Shown: positions 1 to 10,011, counted from the stretch's first letter. The stretch is DNA of 64,000 bases from Botrimarina hoheduenensis (GCF_007859815.1 NZ_SJPH01000004.1:429400-493399), one strand, 5' to 3'. A program made the numbers and translations. Notes: generated by a model not told the origin, from the sequence alone.

Positions 1-567
1 GCCGTTGTCCCAGCCGTTCTGGAAGTCCCACGACCCGGGCGGGTTGCCGAAGGCCTGGGTCTTCTGGGCGTCGATGCCGTACATGACGTCGGCACGGAAA
101 CCCCAGTCCCAACCGCAGCAGGGGGCTTCAGCGACCTTCTCGGCCCAGAACCACTGCTGGTGCAGGTTCAGGGAGTCGGGGCGGTCGTTGAACGACAGGT
201 TGTCGTTCGTGGCCTGCGAGAGACGGTAGTTGTTGTTGTGGTAGCCCACTTGGGTCCAACCACCGAAGTCGATCCCGTAGCAGTTGCACGGGTCGACCGC
301 ACCCTTGAGCGTCCACGCGTCGCCCAAGCAGCAGGGGCCCAACAGCGAGCCCAAGCAGCACGTGTCGCCACATCCACAGCACGCGTCGCCGCAGCACGCG
401 TCGTCACCACAACCGTCGTCGCAACCGCATGACGGTTCGTCGCAGCAGGCCGGAGCCTCGCAACAAGTCAGTTCGTAGTCGAACGCCGTCTGGACCGCGG
501 TATCGGCGTGCGCAACAGCGCTACCGAAAGCGACCAGAGCAACGCCCATAGTCCATTGAAACTTCAT
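1..567 (-). CDS. Cys-rich outer-membrane beta-barrel protein (partial, 3' end outside window)
   Basis: The frame starts with ATG at 567 and stays open to the window edge (189 codons). Residues 1-21 look like a Sec signal peptide. Residues about 35-75 are packed with Cys in CC pairs separated by Gly/Asp. After this comes a motif GGWTQVGYHNNNYR and aromatic, Asn-rich segments typical of planctomycete OmpL/BBP2-like barrel proteins. A good ribosome site (AAGGAG) lies about 10 nt before the ATG. Expected place is the outer membrane, as a porin or surface barrel; substrate unknown. The family assignment rests on recognised sequence style, not on a search. Confidence 0.75.
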   Translation of the reverse strand, partial: MKFQWTMGVALVAFGSAVAHADTAVQTAFDYELTCCEAPACCDEPSCGCDDGCGDDACCGDACCGCGDTCCLGSLLGPCCLGDAWTLKGAVDPCNCYGIDFGGWTQVGYHNNNYRLSQATNDNLSFNDRPDSLNLHQQWFWAEKVAEAPCCGWDWGFRADVMYGIDAQKTQAFGNPPGSWDFQNGWDNG

Positions 568-1051
568 TACCTTCAGCTCCTTCTTGGGGGAAAGCTCGCG
601 TCCATTACGCCCGCAACTACGAACCCGAGACACGCTGTCTCCGATGAAGCCGCGGCGATAAATCTCACGCCTGATCGATCGTGATATCGTCGGGCCTCTT
701 CCCCGCTGTCCACGACGTTTGGAGCGGTGAGACCAAAAATCGAGCGCACGTAGGCCCCGATTGAGAAGCTATGACGGCTGTTCGGGCGGTGCCGACCGAG
801 GGCTAGCAAGCGGTGGGAAAAGCCGCACGCCAAGAATTCCCCATTTTGCCTAACCGGCAACCCGATTGAAGCGGGGACGGAGCGTTCAATCGCTCTGAAA
901 CCGTCTTCCCTCAAGCGCTGATCGAGCAGGAAACAGCCCGCCTGCGTCGGAGCGTTAACGAGGCGGATCCGAGCCGAGCGATCGTGTGCCCCGAGCGGGC
1001 GCGAGGCAATCCCGAGATGCGCAACAAGCGTTCGCGCTCTCGCGGCACGGG
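568..1051. other. Non-coding stretch between barrel gene and membrane protein gene
   Basis: Apart from the leader repeat at 627-641 I see no convincing gene. A 172-codon minus-strand frame (573-1091) runs through it. It is Arg/Ala-rich, overlaps the end of the neighbouring gene and resembles no protein I know, so I treat it as spurious. It should hold the promoter of the barrel gene. Confidence 0.4.
627..641. promoter_or_regulatory. Perfect inverted repeat in the leader of the barrel gene
   Basis: GAGACA-CGC-TGTCTC is a 6-bp perfect inverted repeat with a 3-nt loop, about 60 nt upstream of the barrel-protein ATG. It may be an operator or a leader hairpin. No function is known. Confidence 0.3.
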
Positions 1052-1750
1052 CTAGTAAGAGATCGGGGCGATCGAGTACTTCGAGACCCACCAGGAACGG
1101 GGCCCGCTCAGCCGGGGCGAGCTGCGTGTCAGCTCCAACAAGACCCGCTGCGAAGGAGCATCTTCGACCGCGGGCAGCTCGTAACGGCGCGTGATGGTTT
1201 CCAGGCCTCCCGGTTTAACACCGATCGACGAGGCGTCGAGGAACTGAGCCTCTCCGCCTGCGAGCGTTTGAATCGCCAGGTCGGAACGAAACTTATCGAG
1301 CTGTCCGCGGGCCTGTTCATCGGACTCGTAATAGAGCTCCGCCAAATCGTGGCTGGGCCGGCGGTAGCGAAGCCCCAGCGTGAGCTCATAAGCCGACACG
1401 AAATCTTCCGCGGCGAGCGCCTCGACAAACCGATCGGCGATCAACTCGGCCGAGGATTGATGCAGATGCTGGCTGACCCGCGTGCTAACCTGGACCGCCA
1501 TGAACACCGCCACCGCCAGTGCTAACCCGGTCACCGCCAGATTGCGTCCGGTAAGCGTTTCGGGCGATCGGGCGATCGAAGCGGCGGCCACCAACGAGAT
1601 CGCCGCGGCGATCACCGGCAGCGCGATCAGCCACGGCTCAACCAGCGCAGCGCAAGACAGAACGCCCATTACCAGCCCCGTTACCGCAAGCGGACTGAGC
1701 GAGCGATAAGCGAGTTCGTCGTCGGGGTCGATCGGCTCGTAATCCATCAT
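1052..1750 (-). CDS. Conserved membrane protein of unknown function
   Basis: 232 residues (ATG at 1750, alternative ATG at 1747). After an acidic N-terminus (DPDDELAYRSLSPLAV) there are two or three hydrophobic helices between residues about 20 and 85, resembling DUF4190-type N-terminal membrane domains. A soluble C-terminal domain follows, with the pattern ADRFVEALAAEDFVSAYELT. That pattern recalls domains in which a protein load is 'consumed' (NTF2-like fold), but this is a guess. The gene lies downstream of the cvpA-like gene on the same strand, with 61 bp between. Function unknown. Confidence 0.6.
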   Translation of the reverse strand: MMDYEPIDPDDELAYRSLSPLAVTGLVMGVLSCAALVEPWLIALPVIAAAISLVAAASIARSPETLTGRNLAVTGLALAVAVFMAVQVSTRVSQHLHQSSAELIADRFVEALAAEDFVSAYELTLGLRYRRPSHDLAELYYESDEQARGQLDKFRSDLAIQTLAGGEAQFLDASSIGVKPGGLETITRRYELPAVEDAPSQRVLLELTRSSPRLSGPRSWWVSKYSIAPISY

Positions 1751-1811
1751 GCGATCGAAAGGGGCAACTTGGGGGGCTAACAGCTCATTCGAAATCGAAT
1801 GTGCCGGGCGT

Positions 1812-2432
1812 TTACTTGCGATCGACCAGCACGTCGGTCATTTTCTGGAACGAATCGCGATGCTGCCCAAGGGTGAAGACATAGATCGCCGGCGAGAAGC
1901 CGCTGCCGCCGAGTCGGTCGGGAGAGAGCGCCGTCTCGGCCAGCCTCAGCCAAGCAACATCCGGACGTGAGAAGACCGAAAGGCCATCGAGTTCCGTTGC
2001 GACGGCATCAACCGTTGTACCGGTCGGTTGCAATTCGGGGAAGAAGTCGGTGGCCCCCAGGGGTGCCGCATGGAACGTGGCCATGGTGAAACAGGCAACA
2101 AGCACCGCGGCCACGAGCCCGACGATCGGGCCGCCGATCGGATTGATCGGCTCTTTGAACCGCAGCCGCCTCGGCGACATGACACCCCCCAGCCCCTTCA
2201 GCACGCCTACGACCAGCGCAAAGACCAGCCACAGCACGACGAAGTCGAGCAGATAGGTGTAACTGCCTTCGGTCGCCTCGTCGATCATCACAACGATCGG
2301 TTGATAGATGCCGAAAGCGGTAAGCCCCCCCACGAGCAGCGTGAACAAGGCGATCAAGTTGGCCCACAGGCCCTCGCGCACCATCATCGCCAACGTGGCG
2401 AAGAGCACGATACCAAAGATGGCGTAATACAT
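1812..2432 (-). CDS. CvpA-family inner-membrane protein
   Basis: 206 residues, starting at ATG 2432. It has four predicted membrane helices (about 3-25, 28-48, 60-85, 105-125), with the loop PRRLRFKEPINPIGGPIVGLVAA between helices 3 and 4, a layout matching the CvpA (colicin V production) family. The C-terminal 80 residues are soluble. CvpA proteins sit in the inner membrane and are linked to envelope homeostasis; the exact activity is not settled. The gene sits between the membrane protein at 1052-1750 and the GspE-like gene. Confidence 0.65.
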   Translation of the reverse strand: MYYAIFGIVLFATLAMMVREGLWANLIALFTLLVGGLTAFGIYQPIVVMIDEATEGSYTYLLDFVVLWLVFALVVGVLKGLGGVMSPRRLRFKEPINPIGGPIVGLVAAVLVACFTMATFHAAPLGATDFFPELQPTGTTVDAVATELDGLSVFSRPDVAWLRLAETALSPDRLGGSGFSPAIYVFTLGQHRDSFQKMTDVLVDRK

Positions 2433-2509
2433 GGGCTGCGAACAAACGCTCGTGAGGAATCAGTGATGAGTAGCGGGGAGTTATGCCCGCTCAGAACGTC
2501 AGAACTCGT

Positions 2510-4471
2510 TTAAGTCGTGAGGATGCGGCTCAATTCTTCGACCGAGGTCTTGCCGCGGGCGATCAGCAGCGCCCCCTCTTCCTTCAGGGTCCGCATGCCG
2601 GCCAGCCGTGCGGCCTTGCGCATCAGGTCGAGCTTCGGTTGCTTGAGCAACACCTGGCGCACCTGATCGTCCACGATCAGCAGCTCGAACAGTCCGGTCC
2701 GACCAACGTAACCGATCCCTTGGCACGTCTTGCACGGTTTTTCGATCTCTTCCGCTTTAGGCGCGCGGTAGAGCTTCTCGACTTTGGCCTTGGGGATCTT
2801 GAGCTTCGCAAGGAGCTCGGCCGAGGGCTCGAACTCCACCTTGCACTCGTCACACAGCAAGCGGATCAGCCGTGTGTTGAGCGAGGCGAGTGCCGTGCGG
2901 GCCAGCTCGCGATGGGGCAACTTCTTCTGCAGCAGCCGCAGCAACGCCTCGGGCGCTTCCTTCGCGTGGGCCGTAGTAATGAGCAGTCGATTGTGCTCGA
3001 CCACCTCGTTCATTAGCAGCTTGGCCGATTCCTCATCGACCACGTCACGCACGACGTAAACGTTGGGGTACTTGCGTGACAGACTGGGAATGAGCTTGGC
3101 GGGGTTCTCTCCCTTGGCCGGATCGAACTGGTGCGGCTCGATGTTCTCGATCTCGCGCTGCGGGTCGTCCGTGGATTCGATCGCGACGAAGTCGCGCATC
3201 AGCCGATCGGTCTCGAGCAGAGTGACGTCCGTCAGAGCGGTCAGCCCTCCTTCGGGCATGGCCGAGACGACGATCACGCCCGAATCGGACAGCGTGGCCT
3301 CGAGCATCTGCTCGCGGAGCTTCTCACGCATGCCGAGCTGTTCAAAAGTGGAAAAGTCTTTGGTGGCCCCTCCGCGGAGCGAAACGACCACGCGTTCGCC
3401 GGTCTTCACACCTTGGCTGACCACGCGGCAATCGTACTTGTAGCCGTTGTATTTGGCTCCAAAGACGCCTTCCTGCTTCTTGCGACGTTCTTTCGTGCTG
3501 AGATTGGCAAGCTGCTTCATCACGGCCAGCAGCACGTCGCCCGACTCGCGGTCGCGCGGTTCGCTGTTGTGCCAGACGCCGTCAATCAGCCGCCGGATCG
3601 AGACGGCCTCTTGCCCGTAGTCGAGCATCGTACGAATCGCCCGATCGTCAGACATCTCCGAGACGAGCTCTTTGACCAGCACATAGCCGGGCGACTGTCG
3701 CGCGGTGAGCAGGTTGGCTTGGTTGATGCGGTCTTCACCGCCACGAGCTTGGATCTCGACGGGCGGGCCCTTCAGATAGCCGGCTTGTTTCTCGGCCCCC
3801 AGGTTCAGGCCGACACTCTTGCCCGCCTCGGCGACCTGGAAACGGAACCAGTCGCTTGTAAAGACTTTCTCGTGCGGCTCGACCGAGCGGTTGTGCTTGG
3901 CCGCGTAAACAAACAGCGGGACCAGCCACGCCAGCGTCAGCAACAGGTAGCTCACCAGGAAGCTGGGGATCACCAGCAGCAGCCCCATCGCGATCGCAAA
4001 GGGGAAGGCCGCCACCGGGTTCCACAATCCGTAGCCCAATTCGTAGTACTGTGCGTCGCGGTTGACCCAATCGCCCGTGCGGGCCCAGGCCAGCAGCGCG
4101 AGCACCACCAGCAGCAGCTTCGGCCAGGCGATCGAGAGCGACTTGTTGCGGAGGATCGAGTGCTCGTCGTTCCACTTATCGACGCCCACTACCGGTGCCG
4201 GTGCGGCGTCTCCTTCAGCGGCGGCGGCGTCTGCAGTGGGTTCAGCTGCGGCGGCCAGATCGGCATCGGCGGCGGGTTCGGCCGCGCCCCCCGAGGCACG
4301 GCGTCCTCCGCCTTCGATCTCCTCGTTACGGATATTGTTCGCTTCCAGCACATCCGCTAGTTGCGCACTGGCTGGCGTGCCGATCGTCGCTATCCAAGCG
4401 ATCGTCGCGAGCAAGACGAGCCCGCGAAGGCCGAACCTGGGGGGTGTAGCGCTTCGTAAAGTCTCGATCAC
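2510..4471 (-). CDS. GspE/PilB-like secretion ATPase with degenerate nucleotide site
   Basis: 653 residues. A signal-like N-terminus is followed by a low-complexity Ala/Glu segment, then two or three membrane helices (about 115-180). The C-terminal half aligns by eye with GspE/PilB: CDEC...CKTC zinc-finger Cys pairs, then YVGRTGLFELLIVDDQVRQ, as in GspE. The Walker A position instead reads SAMPEGGLTALT, with no G-K-T/S, and the Walker B region reads VYVVRDVVDEESA rather than GEIRDxET. The protein is therefore probably not an active ATPase, and the N-terminal membrane anchor is also unlike GspE. The GTG start overlaps the pilT stop (GTGA), so the two are translationally coupled. A structural or regulatory partner of the PilT motor is my inference. 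Confidence 0.75.
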   Translation of the reverse strand: MIETLRSATPPRFGLRGLVLLATIAWIATIGTPASAQLADVLEANNIRNEEIEGGGRRASGGAAEPAADADLAAAAEPTADAAAAEGDAAPAPVVGVDKWNDEHSILRNKSLSIAWPKLLLVVLALLAWARTGDWVNRDAQYYELGYGLWNPVAAFPFAIAMGLLLVIPSFLVSYLLLTLAWLVPLFVYAAKHNRSVEPHEKVFTSDWFRFQVAEAGKSVGLNLGAEKQAGYLKGPPVEIQARGGEDRINQANLLTARQSPGYVLVKELVSEMSDDRAIRTMLDYGQEAVSIRRLIDGVWHNSEPRDRESGDVLLAVMKQLANLSTKERRKKQEGVFGAKYNGYKYDCRVVSQGVKTGERVVVSLRGGATKDFSTFEQLGMREKLREQMLEATLSDSGVIVVSAMPEGGLTALTDVTLLETDRLMRDFVAIESTDDPQREIENIEPHQFDPAKGENPAKLIPSLSRKYPNVYVVRDVVDEESAKLLMNEVVEHNRLLITTAHAKEAPEALLRLLQKKLPHRELARTALASLNTRLIRLLCDECKVEFEPSAELLAKLKIPKAKVEKLYRAPKAEEIEKPCKTCQGIGYVGRTGLFELLIVDDQVRQVLLKQPKLDLMRKAARLAGMRTLKEEGALLIARGKTSVEELSRILTT

Positions 4472-5616
4472 AGGATACCGCCCTGGGAAACGTTGATCCC
4501 CTTCAATGCCATCTTCAGTGCTTCTTGGTTGGGAGCGACTTCCATCGCGGTCGCGCGATCGATCAGTTCTTTGTCCACCAGGTCTTTGAGGCTTTGCGTG
4601 AAGTCCTGCATGCCGTCTTCGGCACCGATGCGGATCGCGTCGGGCAGCTTCTCGTCGCGCTCTTCGAGCACCAGTTTCCGGATCGTCGGTGAGAAGGTCA
4701 TGATCTCGACCGTCGGCACCCGGCTGACGCCCGGCTTGATGCTCTTGAGCAGCTTCTGCGCGACGATGCCCTTCATGTTGAAGGCGATCGCGCTGCGCAG
4801 TGCGGGGTGCATGTCTTGCGGGAAGAGGTCCAAGATGCGGCCGATCGTCGTGGCAGCGCTCGACGCGTGAATCGTACCGAACACAAGGTGACCGGTCTCG
4901 GCGGCGTGGATCGCGGTCATAAAGGTTTCGCGATCGCGCATCTCGCCGACCAGGATGATATCGGGGTCTTCGCGGACGGCGTGTTTCATGCCGACCTCAA
5001 AGTCGATCACGTCCAAACCCACCTCACGCTGGTTGATGAGGCATTTGTCCTGGGTGTAAACGAACTCGATCGGATCTTCGAGCGTGAGGATGTGCTTGCG
5101 ATAGTTGCGATTGATCCAGTTGAGCATCGAACCGATCGTCGTGCTCTTGCCCGAACCGGTCACGCCGGCCAGGAGCACCATCCCCTGGTCGTACTTGCAG
5201 AGCGTCTCGACCGAGGGGGGCAGATTGAGCCCCTCAAAGTCGGGGATGAAGCTGTTCACACGCCGGGCAACCAAACCCATGTGACCGAGCTGCTGGAGCA
5301 GGTTGACGCGGAAACGCCAGTTGGTTTCGTCAACGAGCAGGGTGTGCGCGAAGTCGGCACCGCCGTCGCGATCAAAGATCTTCCGCTGACGGTCGTTCAT
5401 CAGCGGCAGCAAGAGACCCACCATCTCCTCGTCGCCGATCGGACCCCGATTCATCGGGCGCAGCGTGCCGCCGACGCGAACCATCGGGGGAATGCCAACC
5501 TTAAGGTGCAGGTCGCTCCCTTCGAGCTTCACGCACGCCCGGAAGAGCTTGTTGACCTCCAGCTCTTGGGTATTCGGGATCAAGCCACTCTTGATCGCAT
5601 CGGCGGTGCTTGCCAT
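4468..5616 (-). CDS. pilT: PilT-type twitching motility ATPase
   Basis: 382 residues, ATG at 5616. It has the full PilT signature set: N-terminal domain with SDLHLKVGIPPMVRVGG, Walker A GVTGSGKST (about residue 152), Asp box LTLEDPIEFVY, Walker B IILVGEMRDRET, and His box HLVFGTIHASSAATTIGRI. PilT hexamers power type IV pilus retraction at the inner-membrane base. The C-terminus runs on past the usual AIRNLIRE region (here PDAIRIGAEDGMQDF). The gene is coupled to the degenerate GspE-like gene by a 4-bp overlap. No pilin or pilC gene is in the window. Confidence 0.9.
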   Translation of the reverse strand: MASTADAIKSGLIPNTQELEVNKLFRACVKLEGSDLHLKVGIPPMVRVGGTLRPMNRGPIGDEEMVGLLLPLMNDRQRKIFDRDGGADFAHTLLVDETNWRFRVNLLQQLGHMGLVARRVNSFIPDFEGLNLPPSVETLCKYDQGMVLLAGVTGSGKSTTIGSMLNWINRNYRKHILTLEDPIEFVYTQDKCLINQREVGLDVIDFEVGMKHAVREDPDIILVGEMRDRETFMTAIHAAETGHLVFGTIHASSAATTIGRILDLFPQDMHPALRSAIAFNMKGIVAQKLLKSIKPGVSRVPTVEIMTFSPTIRKLVLEERDEKLPDAIRIGAEDGMQDFTQSLKDLVDKELIDRATAMEVAPNQEALKMALKGINVSQGGIL

Positions 5617-5858
5617 AGACGGGACAGGAAGGGCTGGAAGGCTGCGGACGGGCTCAGAATCTCACGACCGCCGAGGGGCGGTCGCGGCAAAGCTTCCAGT
5701 TTACACCGAACCGCGGCCTAAGCGAGCGGGGTGCGAATCGCCCCTGCTTCGCCGTGTTCTGAGCCCCCGATTGCCCGCACCCCGGAGGCGACCTTACGGT
5801 CTGGCCCGACAGGCACGAAATCTCCTGCCGAGCGGCATCGCAACCAGAATAGCCGGCG

Positions 5859-6629
5859 TTAGAGCCTCACCGGCACGCCGCACTCTGCCATGATCTGCTT
5901 GGTCTGGGCGATCGTGAACTCGCCAAAGTGGAAGATGCTGGCCGCCAAAGCCGCCGAAGCCTTGCCCTTGAGAATGGCATCGGCCAGATGCCGCGGATGC
6001 CCCGCACCGCCGCTGGCCACCACCGGCATGCCCACGGCTTCGGCCACGGCCCGGGTGATCTCGAGGTCGTAACCGTCTTTCGTTCCGTCGGCGTCCATGC
6101 AGGTCAGCACGATCTCGCCCGCCCCCAGGCTTTCAACCTCTTGAGCCCAAGAGACGGCATCGAGGCCGGTCGGCGTGCGTCCGCCGGAAATAAATACTTC
6201 CCACTTCTCGGTCCCGTCCGGCAGACGGACCCGCTTGGGGTCGATATTGACCACCGTCGCGCACGCTCCGAAGGCCCGTGAGACCTCCTTGATCAGCGCG
6301 GGCGTACGGACCGCCGCCGAATTGATGCTCACCTTCTCAGCTCCTGCCTGGATGAGTCGCCGCGCGTCTTCCAGCGTACGGATACCGCCCCCAACGGTGA
6401 ACGGCATGAAGCACTGCTCGGCCACCTGCCGGACTATATCGGCTGTGATCTCGCGGCTTTCGTGGCTGGCCTTGATATCGAGAAAGACCAGCTCGTCGGC
6501 CCCCTCAGCCTCGTAACGCTTGGCGACCTGGACCGGGTCGCCCGCATCAACGAGGTTGACGAAGTTGGTCCCTTTCACCACCCGGCCACGATCAACATCA
6601 AGGCACGGGATTACGCGAGCGGCGAGCAT
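5859..6629 (-). CDS. hisF: Imidazole glycerol phosphate synthase cyclase subunit
   Basis: 256 residues. I chose ATG 6629 ([20 protein letters not shown]), because upstream codons are unlike the family and HisF starts at this motif. It is a TIM barrel with catalytic Asp11 in CLDVD and the second catalytic Asp in VVNIDPKR, plus phosphate-binding GGGIR and SGGAGHP loops. With HisH it turns PRFAR and glutamine-derived ammonia into IGP and AICAR, the fifth step of histidine synthesis and the link to purines. It appears alone here; hisH is not adjacent. Confidence 0.95.
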   Translation of the reverse strand: MLAARVIPCLDVDRGRVVKGTNFVNLVDAGDPVQVAKRYEAEGADELVFLDIKASHESREITADIVRQVAEQCFMPFTVGGGIRTLEDARRLIQAGAEKVSINSAAVRTPALIKEVSRAFGACATVVNIDPKRVRLPDGTEKWEVFISGGRTPTGLDAVSWAQEVESLGAGEIVLTCMDADGTKDGYDLEITRAVAEAVGMPVVASGGAGHPRHLADAILKGKASAALAASIFHFGEFTIAQTKQIMAECGVPVRL

Positions 6630-6690
6630 GGTTATGAAGGGGCCCGTACGGAGGCACCCGATCGGAGGGGCAAGGTTGCTTAGAGCGAAT

Positions 6691-6716
6691 GAGGGCGAGC
6701 TCGTTAGCGAGCCCTC
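6691..6716. repeat. Intergenic hairpin upstream of hisF
   Basis: GCTCG-TTAG-CGAGC forms a 5-bp perfect stem, extended on the outside by GAGGG/CCCTC with a small bulge. It lies 62-87 nt before the hisF ATG. No T-run follows on either strand, so it is not a clear terminator. Close by (about 6814-6830) the pentamer CTTAG is repeated three times in tandem. Confidence 0.3.
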
Positions 6717-6838
6717 TAACTTAACCGCCCCCCGTTGCTGACAAGAGGGGCAACGATCCGCCCGTAGCCAGCCCACTGCGGTGTGGCATGACTTGGCAGG
6801 GCGCGGCGTGGCTTAGCTTAGCTTAGGAGGAAATGCCC

Positions 6839-8926
6839 TCAACGCGCAGCGGCCGTCTCGCGGCGACAGTCCGGCAAGCTTTCCAAGAACAGCCGGCCGT
6901 ACGCCTTCGTTTCGATGCGTGGGTCAAGCACCACCACCGTCCCGCGGTCACGTTTGGTACGGATCAAACGTCCAAAGCCTTGCTTGAACTTCAGCACCGC
7001 TTCAGGAAGCTGATAGTCGGCAAAAGGGTTGCCCCCTGCGCTGCGGATCGCTTCTAAGCGGGCCTCCAGCAGCGGCCGATCGGGCACGCTGAACGGCAGC
7101 TTGGCGATAATCACAAGCTGCAGCGCGTCGCCCGGCACGTCGACCCCCTGCCAAAAGCTGTCGGTCCCCAGCAGCACGCTGCGCGGGTTCTGCTTGAACT
7201 CCTCGACCATCTGCGAACGCGGCATGCCGTCCGCTTGCGAAAGCAGCCGCAGGTTCCAGTTGGCCAACCAACGCGTCAACCCGCTCGCGACACGGCGTAG
7301 CATGTCGTAGCTGGTGAACAGCACGAACGCCCGGCCGTCGGTCTCCGCAACGTGGTGCTGAATCCGTGCGATGCACGCGCGCTCGTAGGCCTCACGATCG
7401 GCGGTGGGGTCGGGCATGTCCGGATACGTTACAAGCCGCGCTTGTTGGGCATAGTCGAACGGGCTGCCCAGCTGGATCGCGTCGCAGTGGGTCAGTCCGA
7501 TTCGCGCCTGGAAGAAACCGAACCGGTCATCGCGCTGCGCCGCCACCGGCTTTCGCCCCGAGCTGGAGGTCCCCGTTGACGAAGAACCCGCGCGGGCGTC
7601 GCCACCAACGGCGAGCGTGGCGCTGGTAAGAATCACCGACGGCACGGTGTCGAAGAGTTGCTCGCGGAGCGCCGGACCGATGTCGAGCGGCGCGGCCCCA
7701 AGCGCAACGCGCGGCAAGCCACGGCGTGTCTCGCGGGCGTCCATCCAGTAGACGCTGCCCGACTCCGACTGGGTCCGCCACACCTCGAGCGCCCCGGCGA
7801 GGGTCTGCAACCGCGCGTGAGCCGCGGTGTAGTCTTGGCGTTCGACATCGTTGTTGAAGGCATCGCCGGCGCGCTTGACTTTGGTCGCGAGCGCCAGCAG
7901 CTCGGCCGACAGACCGGCGTCAACCAGCTCGGGCTGTGTGACCCGGCCGTTTTTCGGACCGCGCTGAGCGCCCCACTCCCACAGCGTCGCAAAAAAATCG
8001 TCCGCAACAACGCGGCAACGATCGACCTGACGCATGGCGTCGGTGAGCTTGGCGCCGACCAGCAGTCCCTTTTGAGTGCGATCGTTGTAGAGCCGATTGA
8101 GCACGTACTCGACCTGGCTTGCCGTGACGCTCAATCCCAGGTGGTCGCCGGCGACCGCTTCCACGGTGTGTGCCTCGTCTAGCACCACCACGTCGTAATC
8201 GGGCAGCAGGCTTACCCCGCTGCGGCGTAGCGCGATATCGCTGAACAGCAGCGCGTGATTCACCACCAGCACCTGAGCGTGCTGCATCCGCCGCCGCGCG
8301 GCGTAGTAATGGCACTTAGCGTGTGTGGGGCACCGCCGGCCCAGGCAGTTGCCCGAGTCGCTGGCCACTTCGTCCCACACGATGCCATCGGGCGAGAAGG
8401 GGAGATCCGTAAGCGAGCCGTCGGTTGTCTCGGCAGACCACTTCTTAAGCTCGCGGAGCTGCGCAACCTGCTCGTCTTTGTCGAATAGCGTTCCGGCGCG
8501 CGCCATCGCGGCCTCGAGCCTGCGGAGCGAAACATAGTTGCGCCGCCCCTTCACGAGCACCGCCGAAAAGTCCCGCGGGATGACCGCGTTCAAGAGCGGC
8601 AGGTCTTTGTCGAGGAGCTGCTCCTGGAGGGCGATCGTGTGGGTGCTGACCACCACGCGGCGGGGGCGTTTCGCACCGTCAGGCGTTGTCGCGGGCGGAG
8701 CATCCTCGGGTTCGGTGGCGGCGAGAATCGCCGGCACGAGATACGCGAAACTCTTGCCGACACCGGTGCCCGCCTCGGCAACCAAATGACGGCGATCACG
8801 GATCGCCCGCGCCACGGCTTCGGCCATCGCCAGCTGCTCGGGGCGCTGCTCGTAATGGGAGAGCCGGCGGGCGATCGCGCCCTCGGGACCCAGGATGTCA
8901 GCAACGTTCAGCGGTCGGTCGCTCAC
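6839..8926 (-). CDS. DinG/XPD-type ATP-dependent DNA helicase
   Basis: 695 residues with GTG start at 8926. Motif [15 protein letters not shown] (about residue 52), motif II DEAH in [14 protein letters not shown], motif [17 protein letters not shown] and [14 protein letters not shown] mark a superfamily 2 helicase of the DinG/YoaA/XPD group, which unwinds 5'-tailed and R-loop or recombination intermediates. The Fe-S domain region holds three Cys ([12 protein letters not shown]). The first ligand position, usually in a KGRxNYLC motif, reads KGRRNYVS here, so the cluster may be lost or rearranged. A Ser/Gly-rich insertion ([13 protein letters not shown]) is unusual. The gene follows a small membrane protein. 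Confidence 0.85.
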   Translation of the reverse strand: MSDRPLNVADILGPEGAIARRLSHYEQRPEQLAMAEAVARAIRDRRHLVAEAGTGVGKSFAYLVPAILAATEPEDAPPATTPDGAKRPRRVVVSTHTIALQEQLLDKDLPLLNAVIPRDFSAVLVKGRRNYVSLRRLEAAMARAGTLFDKDEQVAQLRELKKWSAETTDGSLTDLPFSPDGIVWDEVASDSGNCLGRRCPTHAKCHYYAARRRMQHAQVLVVNHALLFSDIALRRSGVSLLPDYDVVVLDEAHTVEAVAGDHLGLSVTASQVEYVLNRLYNDRTQKGLLVGAKLTDAMRQVDRCRVVADDFFATLWEWGAQRGPKNGRVTQPELVDAGLSAELLALATKVKRAGDAFNNDVERQDYTAAHARLQTLAGALEVWRTQSESGSVYWMDARETRRGLPRVALGAAPLDIGPALREQLFDTVPSVILTSATLAVGGDARAGSSSTGTSSSGRKPVAAQRDDRFGFFQARIGLTHCDAIQLGSPFDYAQQARLVTYPDMPDPTADREAYERACIARIQHHVAETDGRAFVLFTSYDMLRRVASGLTRWLANWNLRLLSQADGMPRSQMVEEFKQNPRSVLLGTDSFWQGVDVPGDALQLVIIAKLPFSVPDRPLLEARLEAIRSAGGNPFADYQLPEAVLKFKQGFGRLIRTKRDRGTVVVLDPRIETKAYGRLFLESLPDCRRETAAAR

Positions 8927-8935
8927 CAGAGAATC

Positions 8936-9145
8936 TCATCCCCAAAAGGTGGCGATGACAGTGATAACGCAACAAAGCAACGCGAAGAGTGCGAAGAGGA
9001 ATTGGCCGTGCACTTCAAAATCGACTTCTTTCGCAAGACGCGGAGGGTCTTCGTGAGGATCACCACGGCGGAGGGTGTCTAATCTTTCTGCCAACCAAGC
9101 GAGGCGGCGGTGTGGTGCCTCATCGCTAGCAGGGAGCAGAAACAT
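8936..9145 (-). CDS. Small C-terminally anchored membrane protein
   Basis: About 69 residues from ATG 9145; GTG 9151, which overlaps the thiG stop by 4 bp (GTGA), is an alternative. A charged N-terminal part rich in Arg/Glu is followed by one membrane helix at the C-terminus (FLFALFALLCCVITVIATFWG begins near residue 49). It sits tightly between thiG and the helicase gene on the same strand, which supports it being real. I do not recognise the family and propose no function. Confidence 0.5.
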   Translation of the reverse strand: MFLLPASDEAPHRRLAWLAERLDTLRRGDPHEDPPRLAKEVDFEVHGQFLFALFALLCCVITVIATFWG

Positions 9146-9147
9146 GA

Positions 9148-9990
9148 TCACTCCGGCTGCCAGGTGATGACCCCTTCATCGGGGCTGCTGGCGGTAGCGT
9201 AGAGCCGCTTGGGGATTCGCCCGGCGAGGTAGCTATCGCGGCCGGCTAGGCACGCTCGGCGCATCGCCTCAGCCATCCGCAGCGGATCGCGAGCGTGCGC
9301 GATTGCCGTGTTGAGCAGCACGCCATCAACGCCCAGTTCCATCGCAGCGGTGACATCGCTCGCCGCTCCGACGCCCGCGTCGACAATCACCGGATACGTG
9401 GGGTCTTCTTCCTTGAGATACTCCAAGCAGATCTTCAGGTTGTTGGCGTTGAGCACCCCCTGCCCCGATCCAATCGGGCTGCCCGCGGGCATGACGCTCA
9501 CCGCTCCCGCCAGTTTGAGCCGTTTGGCGACCACCGGATCATCGCTCGTGTAGACCAGCACCTGAAACCCGTCCGCAACCAACTGCTCGGTCGCGCGGAC
9601 CGTCTCGATCGGATCGGGCAACAGGGTCCGCTTATCCGCGAGACACTCCAGCTTGACCCAATCGGCCCCGGCGTTGCCGAGATCGGCAAGGATCTCGCGG
9701 CCCAGCCGGGCGACCCGCACCGCGTCGTCAGCGCTGAAGCAGCCGGCCGTGTTTGGCAGGATGGTGTACCGCTGCGGATCGATGTGATCGAGCAGGTTCT
9801 CACCCTGGGCATCGATTAGCCGATCGCGGCGCACGGCGACCGTCACACAGTCGGCACCGCTGCGGCGGAGGGCCTCGCCCATTTGCGCATAACTAGCGTA
9901 CTTGCCCGTGCCGACAATCAATCGGCTGGCGAGCGTGTGCGTGCCGACTACCAGCGGCGTATCAGTAGCAGATTCGGTAGCGACAGACAT
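9148..9990 (-). CDS. thiG: Thiazole synthase
   Basis: 280 residues from ATG 9990 (a GTG lies just before at 9993). TIM barrel with the catalytic Lys in DWVKLE, the start signature [13 protein letters not shown], and phosphate-binding segments [12 protein letters not shown] and [10 protein letters not shown]. ThiG joins 1-deoxyxylulose 5-phosphate, dehydroglycine and the ThiS thiocarboxylate into the thiazole phosphate part of thiamine. It lies 21 bp downstream of thiS, as in many genomes. Length fits the family (about 255-280). Confidence 0.95.
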   Translation of the reverse strand: MSVATESATDTPLVVGTHTLASRLIVGTGKYASYAQMGEALRRSGADCVTVAVRRDRLIDAQGENLLDHIDPQRYTILPNTAGCFSADDAVRVARLGREILADLGNAGADWVKLECLADKRTLLPDPIETVRATEQLVADGFQVLVYTSDDPVVAKRLKLAGAVSVMPAGSPIGSGQGVLNANNLKICLEYLKEEDPTYPVIVDAGVGAASDVTAAMELGVDGVLLNTAIAHARDPLRMAEAMRRACLAGRDSYLAGRIPKRLYATASSPDEGVITWQPE

Positions 9991-10011
9991 CACGATAGAC
10001 CAGGGGAAGAC

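Noticed and set aside
573..1091. 172-codon minus-strand frame
   Set aside because: Overlaps the end of the gene at 1052, has Arg/Ala-rich composition, no motif and no ribosome site.
3131..4360. 409-codon plus-strand frame opposite the GspE-like gene
   Set aside because: Antisense shadow of a clear coding region in GC-rich DNA; no motif.
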